Shown here piece by piece: positions 8,512 to 14,484 of a stretch of 64,000 bases of DNA; the first letter of the stretch is position 1, and every line of letters starts with the position of its first letter. A model generated the notes under the pieces. That model was not told the origin of the DNA and did no database searches. It worked only from the letters and a program-made list of their open reading frames with translations. This DNA comes from Planctomyces sp. SH-PL62 (GTDB lineage Bacteria > Planctomycetota > Planctomycetia > Isosphaerales > Isosphaeraceae), in assembly GCF_001610895.1 (NCBI RefSeq), contig NZ_CP011273.1, positions 5,642,001 through 5,706,000 on the forward strand, read 5' to 3'. The position numbers and the translations under genes were made by a program.

Positions 8512-8552
8512 GACACCGCCGGTCCGGTCGTTGATAACCAACCCCGACCGGA
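8512..8552 (+). repeat. Cassette leader L1
   Basis: GACACCGCCGG (8512-8522) is followed directly by TCCGGTCG (8523-8530) and CGACCGGA (8545-8552), a perfect 8-bp stem with a 14-base loop containing ATAACCAACC. The ArdC start codon follows at 8561, so the hairpin ends at the ribosome-binding site. Confidence 0.65.
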
Positions 8553-8560
8553 GGCGAGAC

Positions 8561-9505
8561 ATGGCCAGCCAGCAGCAGCTCCGTCAGTCCATCACCGAGC
8601 AGATCGTCGCCGCCCTGGAGTCCGGCAGCACGCCGCCATGGCGACGGCCGTGGAAGGTCGGCCCCAACGCCGGCTCCCCCGCCAACGTCGTCAGCCGCAA
8701 GCCGTACCGGGGCATCAACCCCATCCTCTTGGATCTTGCGGCGGCCCGCCACAACCTGACCTCGAAGTGGTGGGCGACCTTCAATCAGTGGAAGCATATG
8801 GGTGGCAGGGTCATGCCCCGCCCGTCACACGTGCCCTCGGGCCGCTGGGGAACGACGATCGTCTTCTGGTCGCCCATCAACAGGGCCGTGACCAACGACC
8901 GGGGCCAGGACGAAGAGGACCGATTCTTCGTCATGCGGTCCTACACCGTCTTCAACGTCGATCAGGTCGAGGGCGATCACCTCGACCACCTCCGGGCCGG
9001 GCAAGGAGAGGACGACACCGCCGGTGAGGTCGTCATCGAATACGAACCCGCCGTGGCGGCCATCGCCGCCACCGGCATCGCCGTCCGCCACGGCGGGACG
9101 AGGGCGTTCTATTCGCCGAGTGAAGATTTCGTCCAGGTGCCGCCGAAAGCGTCGTTCACCGAGCCGGACGAGTATTACGAGACGATCTTCCACGAGCTGG
9201 TCCACGCCACGGAGCATCCGAACCGGCTGAATTGGAGCCGCAAGGAGAAGGACAACACCTACGCCCTCGGGGAGTTGGTCGCCGAGATCGGGGCCTGCTA
9301 CCTGGCCCGTGAGCTGGGGGTGCCGGCCAGCGGGAATCTCGACAATCACGTCGCCTACCTCGCCAACTGGCTACGGGCGATGAAGGATGACCCCCGCTTC
9401 ATCTTCACGGCGTCGGCGCAAGCCTCAAAGGCCGCCGACTACCTCCTCGCCTTCAGCCGCCCCCAGGTCGCCGAAGAGATGGAAGCCTCGGTTCTTGCCG
9501 GATGA
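8561..9505 (+). CDS. ArdC-like antirestriction protein with zincin metallopeptidase domain
   Basis: A 314-residue protein from ATG 8561, preceded by GGAGG. The N-terminal ssDNA-binding ArdC domain (ITEQIVAALESGSTPPWRRPW through KPYRGINPILLDLAA and SYTVFNVDQVE) is followed by a zincin domain with HELVHATE near residue 211 and GELVAEIGACYL about 30 residues later, supplying the His-Glu-x-x-His and downstream Glu. ArdC-type proteins protect incoming plasmid DNA from restriction during conjugation. A second ArdC-family gene lies at 63079-63972 with clear but distant similarity. It is the first plus-strand gene of the leader-hairpin array. Confidence 0.9.
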   Translation: MASQQQLRQSITEQIVAALESGSTPPWRRPWKVGPNAGSPANVVSRKPYRGINPILLDLAAARHNLTSKWWATFNQWKHMGGRVMPRPSHVPSGRWGTTIVFWSPINRAVTNDRGQDEEDRFFVMRSYTVFNVDQVEGDHLDHLRAGQGEDDTAGEVVIEYEPAVAAIAATGIAVRHGGTRAFYSPSEDFVQVPPKASFTEPDEYYETIFHELVHATEHPNRLNWSRKEKDNTYALGELVAEIGACYLARELGVPASGNLDNHVAYLANWLRAMKDDPRFIFTASAQASKAADYLLAFSRPQVAEEMEASVLAG

Positions 9506-9541
9506 CGGACCTGACGGGCGGCGGGACGAACGTCGCCCATC

Positions 9542-9575
9542 GACACCGCCGGGCGGGGTGTGACCACCACACCCC
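9542..9575 (+). repeat. Cassette leader L2
   Basis: GACACCGCCGG (9542-9552) precedes the stem GGGGTGTG (9555-9562)/CACACCCC (9568-9575) with loop ACCAC. The downstream gene starts at 9593 after ACGGAG. Confidence 0.6.
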
Positions 9576-9592
9576 ACCCGACGGAGATGACC

Positions 9593-10199
9593 ATGACGAT
9601 GCTCGGCGAGATGACCCTCGAAGAGGCCGCACGTGAGGCGGCGGGCGACTGGAAGCGATTCGGCCGCTTCGTTTGGGACCGCAGCCACGACCTCGACGCC
9701 CCCGATTCTTGGGCGATCGTCTACACGCATAACCGGGACGGCGGGCTGCTCGACCTGAGCAACGCCGACGCCATCGCCGAGGCCATGGAGCCCTTCACCG
9801 ACGGCGACGACCCCGACGTGGTGATGGAGAGCCATTCGCACTGGGGGGGTCGGTCACGTGGACGGCTTCTCCGTCCGGGTCTCACGGGGCGGCGAGGTCA
9901 CCGACGCCTTCCGCACCTACCACGACCTCGCCGAGCGGCTCGCCCACTACCCCATCCTCGACGAGTGCGACTACGGCGAGCGGGAGTACGTGGCGACGGT
10001 CGAGAACATCGCCGATTCCGCCTGGCGGCTGAAGGGCCGGTACGACCTGCCCAACGGCTGGGAGGGCGACGTGTACTCGTGGCTCTCGGAGCACCGCCGG
10101 CGGGCCGTGGAGGACCGGGACGACCAGGGCGGCTACCCGGAGGAGGACGACCTCCGGGCCGCCTTCGAGGCCCTCGGCTACGAGCGGGTCGAAGGCTGA
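9593..10199 (+). pseudogene. Conserved hypothetical protein split by a +1 frameshift in a G7 run
   Basis: One frame runs from ATG 9593 (ACGGAG upstream) through MTLEEAAREAAGDWKRFGRF to VVMESHSHWG. The second continues from about 9850 as VGHVDGFSVRVSRGGEVTDA and ends at TGA 10199. They join into one smooth ~201-residue protein if the seven G's at 9843-9849 are read as six, giving ...SHWGVGHVDGFSVRV.... It could be a genuine pseudogene, transcriptional slippage on the G-run, or a sequencing error in a homopolymer. The later part (YGEREYVATVENIADSAWRL, GGYPEEDDLRAAFEALGYE) looks fully conserved, which favours an error or slippage. No function is known to me. Confidence 0.6.
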
Positions 10200-10207
10200 C
10201 GAGGATC

Positions 10208-10237
10208 GACACCGGCGGAGGGGGCAAGGAAGCCCCC
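10208..10237 (+). repeat. Cassette leader L3
   Basis: GACACCGGCGG (10208-10218) precedes GGGGGC (10220-10225)/GCCCCC (10232-10237) with loop AAGGAA. The next ATG is at 10241, so the hairpin loop itself contains the AAGGA ribosome-binding sequence. Confidence 0.6.
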
Positions 10238-10240
10238 GCC

Positions 10241-10981
10241 ATGCCGATCTACCTGACGGGCTACATCGACGAGTACACCGACCGCTGGAAGCACTACAAC
10301 GGGGACATGCTGCCGCTCGGCCTGATCGTCCAGCCGAAGACCCACCGGGAGGGCTACCTCCGCCGGGCCGGGCTCTACACCTGGGCGGCGATCGACAACG
10401 GGAGGTTCACCGAGGCCGGACGCCGCCTCTTCCGGCCCGACGAATACGACCACATGATCGGCGAGGGCCTGGAGCGTGCCGGCGACCACCTGCTCTTCGC
10501 CACCGCCCCCGACGAGCCGTTCGACTGGGCCGAGACCCTGCGGCTCTCCCGCCCGTGGCTGCGACGGATTCGCCGCATGGGCTGCCCGGCGGCCCTCTGC
10601 GCTCAGGAAGGGATGACGCCTGGGAGCATCCCCTGGGACGAGTTCGATTGTCTCTTCGTCGGCGGGCGGGACGCCTTCAAGGAGGGGCCGATCGTCCGTG
10701 ATGCCTGCCGGGAGGCGAGGCGGCGGGGCAAGTGGGTCCACACGGGCCGGGTCAACTCCTTGCGACGGATGCGGATCGCCCTGGATTTCGGCGTGGACGG
10801 CGTGGACGGGACGTACCTGCTCCACGAGGCCCGGAAGGGGCGTGCCGGGGAAGCCCCGCACGATGTCGTCGGTTGGCTGCGACGACTCCACGCCGAGCGG
10901 CGGAGGATTCTGCGACTGGACCTGGGGACGCTCGGCGTGGAGGGCGAGCGGGTCGAGGCCCTCTTGGAGCAGCTCCGATGA
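10241..10981 (+). CDS. Transglycosylase-like (TGT/DpdA-type) TIM-barrel protein
   Basis: A 246-residue protein starting MPIYLTGYIDEY at ATG 10241. Conserved-looking blocks are AAIDNGRFTEAG, LLFATAPDE, RRIRRMGCPAALCAQEGM, FDCLFVGGRDAFKEG, GKWVHTGRVNSLRR and DFGVDGVDGTYLL. The VGG and GVDxxDGT elements resemble the substrate-binding segments of tRNA-guanine transglycosylases, and similar phage proteins are annotated as queuine tRNA-ribosyltransferase or DpdA-like. TGT relatives exchange guanine for a 7-deazaguanine in tRNA or DNA. No 7-deazaguanine synthesis genes are present here, so the modified target is unknown. The gene belongs to the leader-hairpin array. Assignment is by motif resemblance only. 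Confidence 0.5.
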   Translation: MPIYLTGYIDEYTDRWKHYNGDMLPLGLIVQPKTHREGYLRRAGLYTWAAIDNGRFTEAGRRLFRPDEYDHMIGEGLERAGDHLLFATAPDEPFDWAETLRLSRPWLRRIRRMGCPAALCAQEGMTPGSIPWDEFDCLFVGGRDAFKEGPIVRDACREARRRGKWVHTGRVNSLRRMRIALDFGVDGVDGTYLLHEARKGRAGEAPHDVVGWLRRLHAERRRILRLDLGTLGVEGERVEALLEQLR

Positions 10982-11025
10982 CACCTCCGGGGGCGGAGCG
11001 GAGGACATAAACCCTGGGGGAGCCA

Positions 11026-11679
11026 GTGATCGACGAGACGCCCGAGGAATGGGTCGAACGCCTGTTCGAGTTCGAGTTCTGCCCGGAGTGCGGGGGCGAT
11101 GCGGAGGACCACGAGGTCTGCCTGGTTCCTGGCATCGGCGACTACTTCGCCCGCTGCCTGCCGGGGCGGGAGTCGCCGGACCACGGCGGACACGCCGCTC
11201 CTCTCAAGGGGCCTGCCGACATGGGAATCGACACCGCCGGAATGGGCATGACCAACCCTCACCCCGGTGGAGAACGCCCGATGAAGATCACGGCCTCGTG
11301 CAAGCTCGGCGACCACGACATCAAGGACATCCCCGTGCTGAACCCCGGCGGCTGGTTCGGCAAAGCCTGGCTCCTCGAAATCGGCGGCAGCTACACGCCG
11401 TTGTTCCTGGTCGTCGAGGCCGACACGATCTCCGACGCCATCAACGAGTTGAGCGACGACCCGACATTCGGGCCGCAGATCCACGTGCCGGACGAAGACC
11501 TCGGCGACTATCCCGAGGACGATCGCCGGTACGACGGCAGCGGCAGGGTGATCGACCTGGACTGGGTGGCGATCCATGGGCGGGAGGGCTCGGACCTGCC
11601 GTACTCGGTCGAGTACCACGTGGGGGACGAGCCCGTGGCCTTCGACCCCCGACGCTTCGCCGCCTGGCAGTTCAACTGA
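11026..11679 (+). CDS. Zinc-ribbon segment fused in frame to a conserved 132-residue protein
   Basis: Starting at GTG 11026 the protein reads IDETPEEWVERLFEFEFCPE with paired cysteines (CPECGG...CLVPG...ARC) typical of a small zinc ribbon. It then runs without a stop through a copy of the array leader (11230-11280) into MKITASCKLGDHDIKDIPVL at 11281, and ends at TGA 11679. The leader motif and GGAG before 11281 indicate that the second part (132 residues) is normally a separate gene starting at ATG 11281; the first gene seems to have lost its stop codon. The second part contains NPGGWFGKAWLLEIGGSYTP and GRVIDLDWVAIHG and is of unknown function. Confidence 0.6.
   Translation: MIDETPEEWVERLFEFEFCPECGGDAEDHEVCLVPGIGDYFARCLPGRESPDHGGHAAPLKGPADMGIDTAGMGMTNPHPGGERPMKITASCKLGDHDIKDIPVLNPGGWFGKAWLLEIGGSYTPLFLVVEADTISDAINELSDDPTFGPQIHVPDEDLGDYPEDDRRYDGSGRVIDLDWVAIHGREGSDLPYSVEYHVGDEPVAFDPRRFAAWQFN
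11230..11280 (+). repeat. Cassette leader L4 (translated through)
   Basis: GACACCGCCGG (11230-11240) is followed by GACCAACCCTCACC and GGTGGAG before ATG 11281. The pairing here is weaker than in the other copies, and the element lies inside an open frame. Confidence 0.5.
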
Positions 11680-11700
11680 CTCCAGGCGAGGACGCATAGC

Positions 11701-11736
11701 GACACCACCGGGGGGGCGTTGACCGACAACGTCCCC
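11701..11736 (+). repeat. Cassette leader L5
   Basis: GACACCACCGG (11701-11711) precedes a 10-bp stem, GGGGGCGTTG (11712-11721)/CAACGTCCCC (11727-11736), with one G-T pair and loop ACCGA. The next gene starts at 11751 after GGAGG. Confidence 0.62.
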
Positions 11737-11750
11737 TTCGGAGGCCCGCC

Positions 11751-12080
11751 ATGAGCGACCTGATCGACCGCATCCGTGAGGTCCGCAACTCCGTCCGACC
11801 CCGCCCGACCTTTACGTTGGAGATGGGCCGGGGTGAGACCTACCGCCACTCCAAACCCGTGCTCTACGCCCACTCGATCTACGGGCGAGGCTCGGTCCTC
11901 TCCGGGCGGCCCCGGCGGCTGTTCGTCGAAGAATGGGAGACCTGGGACGAGGCCCGAGCCGCCCTGGCCGAGGTCCGCAAGGCCGACCGCTGCTTCCGCT
12001 TCGACGACCTCGGCGAGGGCGGCTCCACGCACGTCCCGTCCGCCGTCCCGACCCGCCACCTGCCCGACGACGAGGGCTGA
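11751..12080 (+). CDS. Small conserved hypothetical protein
   Basis: Encodes 109 residues from ATG 11751, with GGAGG 7-8 bases upstream. Visible segments are MSDLIDRIREVRNSVRPRPT, GETYRHSKPVLYAHSIYGRG and FVEEWETWDEARAALAEVRK; the last resembles short helices that follow a beta-rich domain in plasmid proteins. There is no signal peptide, zinc site or membrane segment. The stop codon TGA overlaps the next leader motif (TGACACC at 12078), as at several junctions in the array. I do not recognise a family. Confidence 0.6.
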   Translation: MSDLIDRIREVRNSVRPRPTFTLEMGRGETYRHSKPVLYAHSIYGRGSVLSGRPRRLFVEEWETWDEARAALAEVRKADRCFRFDDLGEGGSTHVPSAVPTRHLPDDEG

Positions 12081-12122
12081 CACCACCGGAGGGCTCGCCG
12101 GGGCCGCACGTCCCGGCGAGCC
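12079..12122 (+). repeat. Cassette leader L6
   Basis: GACACCACCGG (12079-12089) precedes a perfect 11-bp stem, GGCTCGCCGGG (12092-12102)/CCCGGCGAGCC (12112-12122). The upstream gene's TGA overlaps the motif by two bases. Confidence 0.65.
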
Positions 12123-12163
12123 GATGTCGCCGTGCAAAAGTTGGAACCCATCGAGGCCATGCC

Positions 12164-12262
12164 ATGAGCGAATCCCGCATCGATCCCGCCCGCAGGACCA
12201 CGACCCGACGCCCCCGAGCCAGGGAGCGGAGACGCCGACGCCGCAGGAGGTCGAGGCGCTGA
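12164..12262 (+). CDS. Possible very basic 32-residue peptide
   Basis: ATG 12164 follows GAGG and opens a short frame, MSESRIDPARRTTTRRPRAR followed by an Arg-only tail, ending at TGA 12260-12262. The next leader begins six bases later, so the spacing matches a cassette gene. The extreme arginine content could reflect a nucleic-acid-binding peptide or simply GC-rich noise. A second frame over the same bases also reads plausibly (GAETPTPQEVEALTTDTEG) but lacks a good start. Low confidence. Confidence 0.3.
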   Translation: MSESRIDPARRTTTRRPRARERRRRRRRRSRR

Positions 12263-12267
12263 CGACC

Positions 12268-12298
12268 GACACCGAAGGGCATGATGAAGACATCACCC
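12268..12298 (+). repeat. Cassette leader L7
   Basis: A divergent motif GACACCGAAGG (12268-12278) is followed by GGG-x-x-TGATG (12277-12286) pairing with CATCACCC (12291-12298) around an AAGA loop. The ParB-like gene starts at 12321. Confidence 0.45.
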
Positions 12299-12320
12299 GA
12301 TACACGAGAGGATCATCGAG

Positions 12321-13226
12321 ATGGCGTTCACCGCCGAGACCGGCGACCACAAGGTCACCCGCAGCGACATCTTCCTGGTCGATCCCAGGGCGTTGGTCGT
12401 GGACTGGACGAAGAACCTCAGCCGCAACGGCGAGGAGCCGCCCGTCGACGAGGCCCTGATCGAGCTGGCCCGAGACATGGCTCCGAAAAAAGGGCGGAGC
12501 GATTCCGAGGAGGGCTCCTCGGGGCAGCTCAATCCGATCCTCGTCCGCCCCCTGCCCGACCGCCGCCTGGAGGTCGTCGGAGGATTCCGACGCATGCGGG
12601 CGGCCTTGTGGCTGATCGAAAGCGGGGAGTGCCCCGACTTCCGAGTGAAGTACATCGTCTCCCGGCTGTCGGACGCCGAGGCGGCTTTGGTCAACCTGTC
12701 GGAGAACCTCCAACGGGAAGATCCTCGCCCGGTCCAGCTGGCCCATGCGATCCGCAGCCTGACCGAAGACTACGGCTTGACCATGAAGCAGGTCGCCGGG
12801 CGGCTCAAGCGGTCCGAGGCGTGGTGCAGAAACCTCGTGAACCTCGTCGTGCTGCCCACGGCGATCCAGGAGAGCGTGGCCGCCGGGCGGACGCCCGTCT
12901 CGGCCGCCTTGGAGCTGACGAAGCTGCCCGGCGACCAGCGGATCAAGGTCTTCGAGACGCTCGCCGGGGGCGGCGGGAAGATCACCGCCGCCGGGGTCAA
13001 GGCGAAGCGTCGAGAGGCCCACGAGGCGACCGGCGACGGCGGCCCGGTGCCCCGCACCCTGAAGCGCTTCCGGGTGTTCCTGGAGGGCAAGACCGGCCCC
13101 GCCGATCCGGGCCGCCGACTCGCCGCCGGCCTGCTCGACTATCTGGCGGGGACGATCTCGGAGGAAGCGATGGAGAAGACCTGGGACCGGGCGTTCGACC
13201 CCGCCGGGTCTCGCAACGTGGGCTGA
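12321..13226 (+). CDS. ParB/RepB/Spo0J-family DNA-binding protein
   Basis: A 301-residue protein. The N-terminal ParB domain shows VDPRALVVDW, LNPILVRPLPDRRLEVVGGF, GGFRRMRAA and LVNLSENLQREDP, the last two being the CTP-binding and arginine-rich motifs of the family. A helix-turn-helix follows (YGLTMKQVAGRLKRSEAWC). ParB-like proteins of this size act in plasmid partition or as plasmid-encoded regulators. No adjacent ParA is present in this half, so an accessory role is possible. A much larger ParB-like protein lies at 60502-62400 next to homologues of other array genes. The stop codon TGA merges with the next leader. Confidence 0.85.
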   Translation: MAFTAETGDHKVTRSDIFLVDPRALVVDWTKNLSRNGEEPPVDEALIELARDMAPKKGRSDSEEGSSGQLNPILVRPLPDRRLEVVGGFRRMRAALWLIESGECPDFRVKYIVSRLSDAEAALVNLSENLQREDPRPVQLAHAIRSLTEDYGLTMKQVAGRLKRSEAWCRNLVNLVVLPTAIQESVAAGRTPVSAALELTKLPGDQRIKVFETLAGGGGKITAAGVKAKRREAHEATGDGGPVPRTLKRFRVFLEGKTGPADPGRRLAAGLLDYLAGTISEEAMEKTWDRAFDPAGSRNVG

Positions 13227-13272
13227 CACCGCCGGTCCTCCCGTCGAGACCACCAACCCTTCGACGGGAGGA
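13225..13272 (+). repeat. Cassette leader L8
   Basis: GACACCGCCGG (13225-13235) precedes a perfect 12-bp stem, TCCTCCCGTCGA (13236-13247)/TCGACGGGAGGA (13261-13272), with a 13-base loop containing ACCACCAACCC. The 3' arm supplies the GGAGG before ATG 13278, so folding would hide the ribosome-binding site. Confidence 0.7.
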
Positions 13273-13277
13273 CCGCC

Positions 13278-13517
13278 ATGAAGACCCACGCCCTGCCACC
13301 GACTCCGACCAGCCTCACCTTTCTTCAAGACCTCGACGACATCCTGGGCGGGACGACGTTCGGGACGCCCGTCGAACGAGGCCGTCGCACTGCATTTCGC
13401 CCCACGGCCGCCCGCCCCTGCGACGGCTGCGGCGATCCCGCCCCCGCCGTGGACCTCTGGGCCGAGCACCCCGAAACGGGCGAGCAGCTCTGGCTCTGCC
13501 TCGCCTGCGGCGACTGA
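13278..13517 (+). CDS. Small zinc-ribbon protein
   Basis: Encodes 79 residues from ATG 13278. The C-terminal half has CDGCGDPAP followed after about 20 residues by CLACGD, a two-CxxC zinc ribbon. The N-terminal half is Pro/Thr-rich (LPPTPTSLTFLQDLDDILGG). Such short zinc ribbons are common in plasmid and phage cargo and often bind nucleic acid or proteins; no specific role can be assigned. Its ribosome-binding site lies in the 3' arm of the leader hairpin. It is followed by the next leader and the 102-residue conserved protein. Confidence 0.6.
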   Translation: MKTHALPPTPTSLTFLQDLDDILGGTTFGTPVERGRRTAFRPTAARPCDGCGDPAPAVDLWAEHPETGEQLWLCLACGD

Positions 13518-13519
13518 CG

Positions 13520-13562
13520 CACACCGCCCCGCCCCGAGTCGGTCGCTCCGCCGGCTCGGGGC
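13520..13562 (+). repeat. Cassette leader L9
   Basis: A variant motif CACACCGCCCC (13520-13530) precedes GCCCCGAG (13531-13538)/CTCGGGGC (13555-13562), a perfect 8-bp stem. ACACCAACGG follows the stem. Confidence 0.5.
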
Positions 13563-13614
13563 AACACCAACGGACGGGCCGTCGGCGAAACCAACTCACG
13601 AACGGAGAGTAGAC

Positions 13615-13923
13615 ATGACGCAGACGACCACGGCGGCGAAGTTCCACCCCGGCAGGATCGTCGCCACGCCCGGAGCCCTGGAGGCGATCCGGGCCAGCGG
13701 CCAGAGCCCCGAGACCTTCCTCGCCGCCCATCTGGACGGCTACTGGGGCGGCGACCTCTGCGACGAGGACAGGCTACTCAACGACGAGGCGTTGAGCGAC
13801 GGCTCCCGCATCCTCTCCGCCTACCGGACGCTCCGGGGCGAGCGGCTCTGGGCGATCACCGAGGCCGTCGGCGACGACGGGCGGCGGGCTTCCACCTGCC
13901 TGCTGCTGCCCGAGGAATACTGA
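13615..13923 (+). CDS. Conserved small plasmid-type protein, paralogous family in both halves
   Basis: Encodes 102 residues from ATG 13615 with CGGAGAG upstream. The central and C-terminal part (GYWGGDLCDEDRLLNDEALS, then GSRILSAYR, RLWAITEA and STCLLLPEEY) aligns clearly with the protein at 62478-62792 (GDWGEVCEDDRASNEEALTE, YRLLSVYR, FWIITEAD, TTVLMPDDY). In both places the gene keeps company with ArdC and ParB-like genes. The invariant aspartate/glutamate-rich core and the terminal acidic-Tyr look like a compact alpha/beta domain of unknown function. Probably part of a widely shared plasmid-maintenance or antirestriction cargo set. Confidence 0.7.
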   Translation: MTQTTTAAKFHPGRIVATPGALEAIRASGQSPETFLAAHLDGYWGGDLCDEDRLLNDEALSDGSRILSAYRTLRGERLWAITEAVGDDGRRASTCLLLPEEY

Positions 13924-13961
13924 CGACCCGTCCCATTTTCGTACTCGATCGAGGACCGACC

Positions 13962-14060
13962 ATGGGTTTGACGGCACGAGAGCGGATTGCAGCGGGCGAT
14001 CAGGCCACGGCCTTGCTTTTCCTCCTTCTGATCATGTTCCTGATGTTCGTCGGCTGCTGA
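13962..14060 (+). CDS. Single-pass membrane micropeptide
   Basis: A 32-residue peptide from ATG 13962, preceded by GAGGACCGACC. It has a polar N-terminus (MGLTARERIAAGDQAT) and then one hydrophobic helix (ALLFLLLIMFLMFVGC) with a terminal cysteine. The layout is typical of bacterial membrane micropeptides. The TGA at 14058-14060 is followed by another strong hairpin and two further motif copies. Whether it is expressed is unknown, but the charge and hydrophobicity pattern is unlikely to be random. Confidence 0.5.
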   Translation: MGLTARERIAAGDQATALLFLLLIMFLMFVGC

Positions 14061-14075
14061 CGAGGCGGCGATGGC

Positions 14076-14117
14076 GGGGCCGTCGGGACGACCCGGCGGC
14101 CCCGTCGACACCGGCGT
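14076..14117 (+). repeat. Cassette leader L10 (hairpin before motif)
   Basis: GGGGCCGTCGGG (14076-14087) pairs with CCCGGCGGCCCC (14092-14103), 12 bp with one G-T pair and loop ACGA. It is followed by GACACCGGCGT (14107-14117). The order is reversed relative to the other copies, so the hairpin may be the terminator of the preceding gene. Confidence 0.45.
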
Positions 14118-14188
14118 GCCGGTCGTGGAGGAGGTGGGGTCCACCCGACAGGTCGTCGGAGGAAGAAGACGGAGTGGAGTCGACGGCT

Positions 14189-14199
14189 GACACCGGGGG
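14189..14199 (+). repeat. Cassette leader motif L11, end of the array
   Basis: GACACCGGGGG occurs directly after CTGA, as at other junctions, but no convincing gene follows. Bases 14200-14484 hold two TGCAAAA-containing stretches and otherwise nothing I can support. Confidence 0.35.
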
Positions 14200-14484
14200 A
14201 GGTCGTGTTGCAAAACGTTCCGGCCATCAATTCCAAGGGAAAAGTGCAAAAGTCGGTCCCCCACCCCCGGCGGGTGGAGCAATACCGATGGGGTGTTTCA
14301 TTATTTGTGCGAATCAACTCGACGATCTATCCCCGTACGCTCGAAACCCTTCCCTCAAAGTCGGAGTCCCGGAATACGCCGCCGACCGAAAAACGCCCAT
14401 GGCGAGTGTTCGAGGCCATGAAGCTCGTCCGGGCCGTCGGCATACGTGTCTCCGCTCCTCGGGTGGGGGACGCCGCCATCACCG

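Noticed and set aside
14071-14190. 39-residue plus-strand frame MAGPSGRPGGP...
   Set aside because: It lies exactly over the L10 hairpin and motif, so its Gly/Pro-rich sequence is explained by the structured bases.
8301-14199. Integron-like cassette array (attC sites)
   Set aside because: The hairpins follow a fixed motif at gene starts, but the attC core pair RYYYAAC/GTTRRRY is absent and no integron integrase gene is present in the window.
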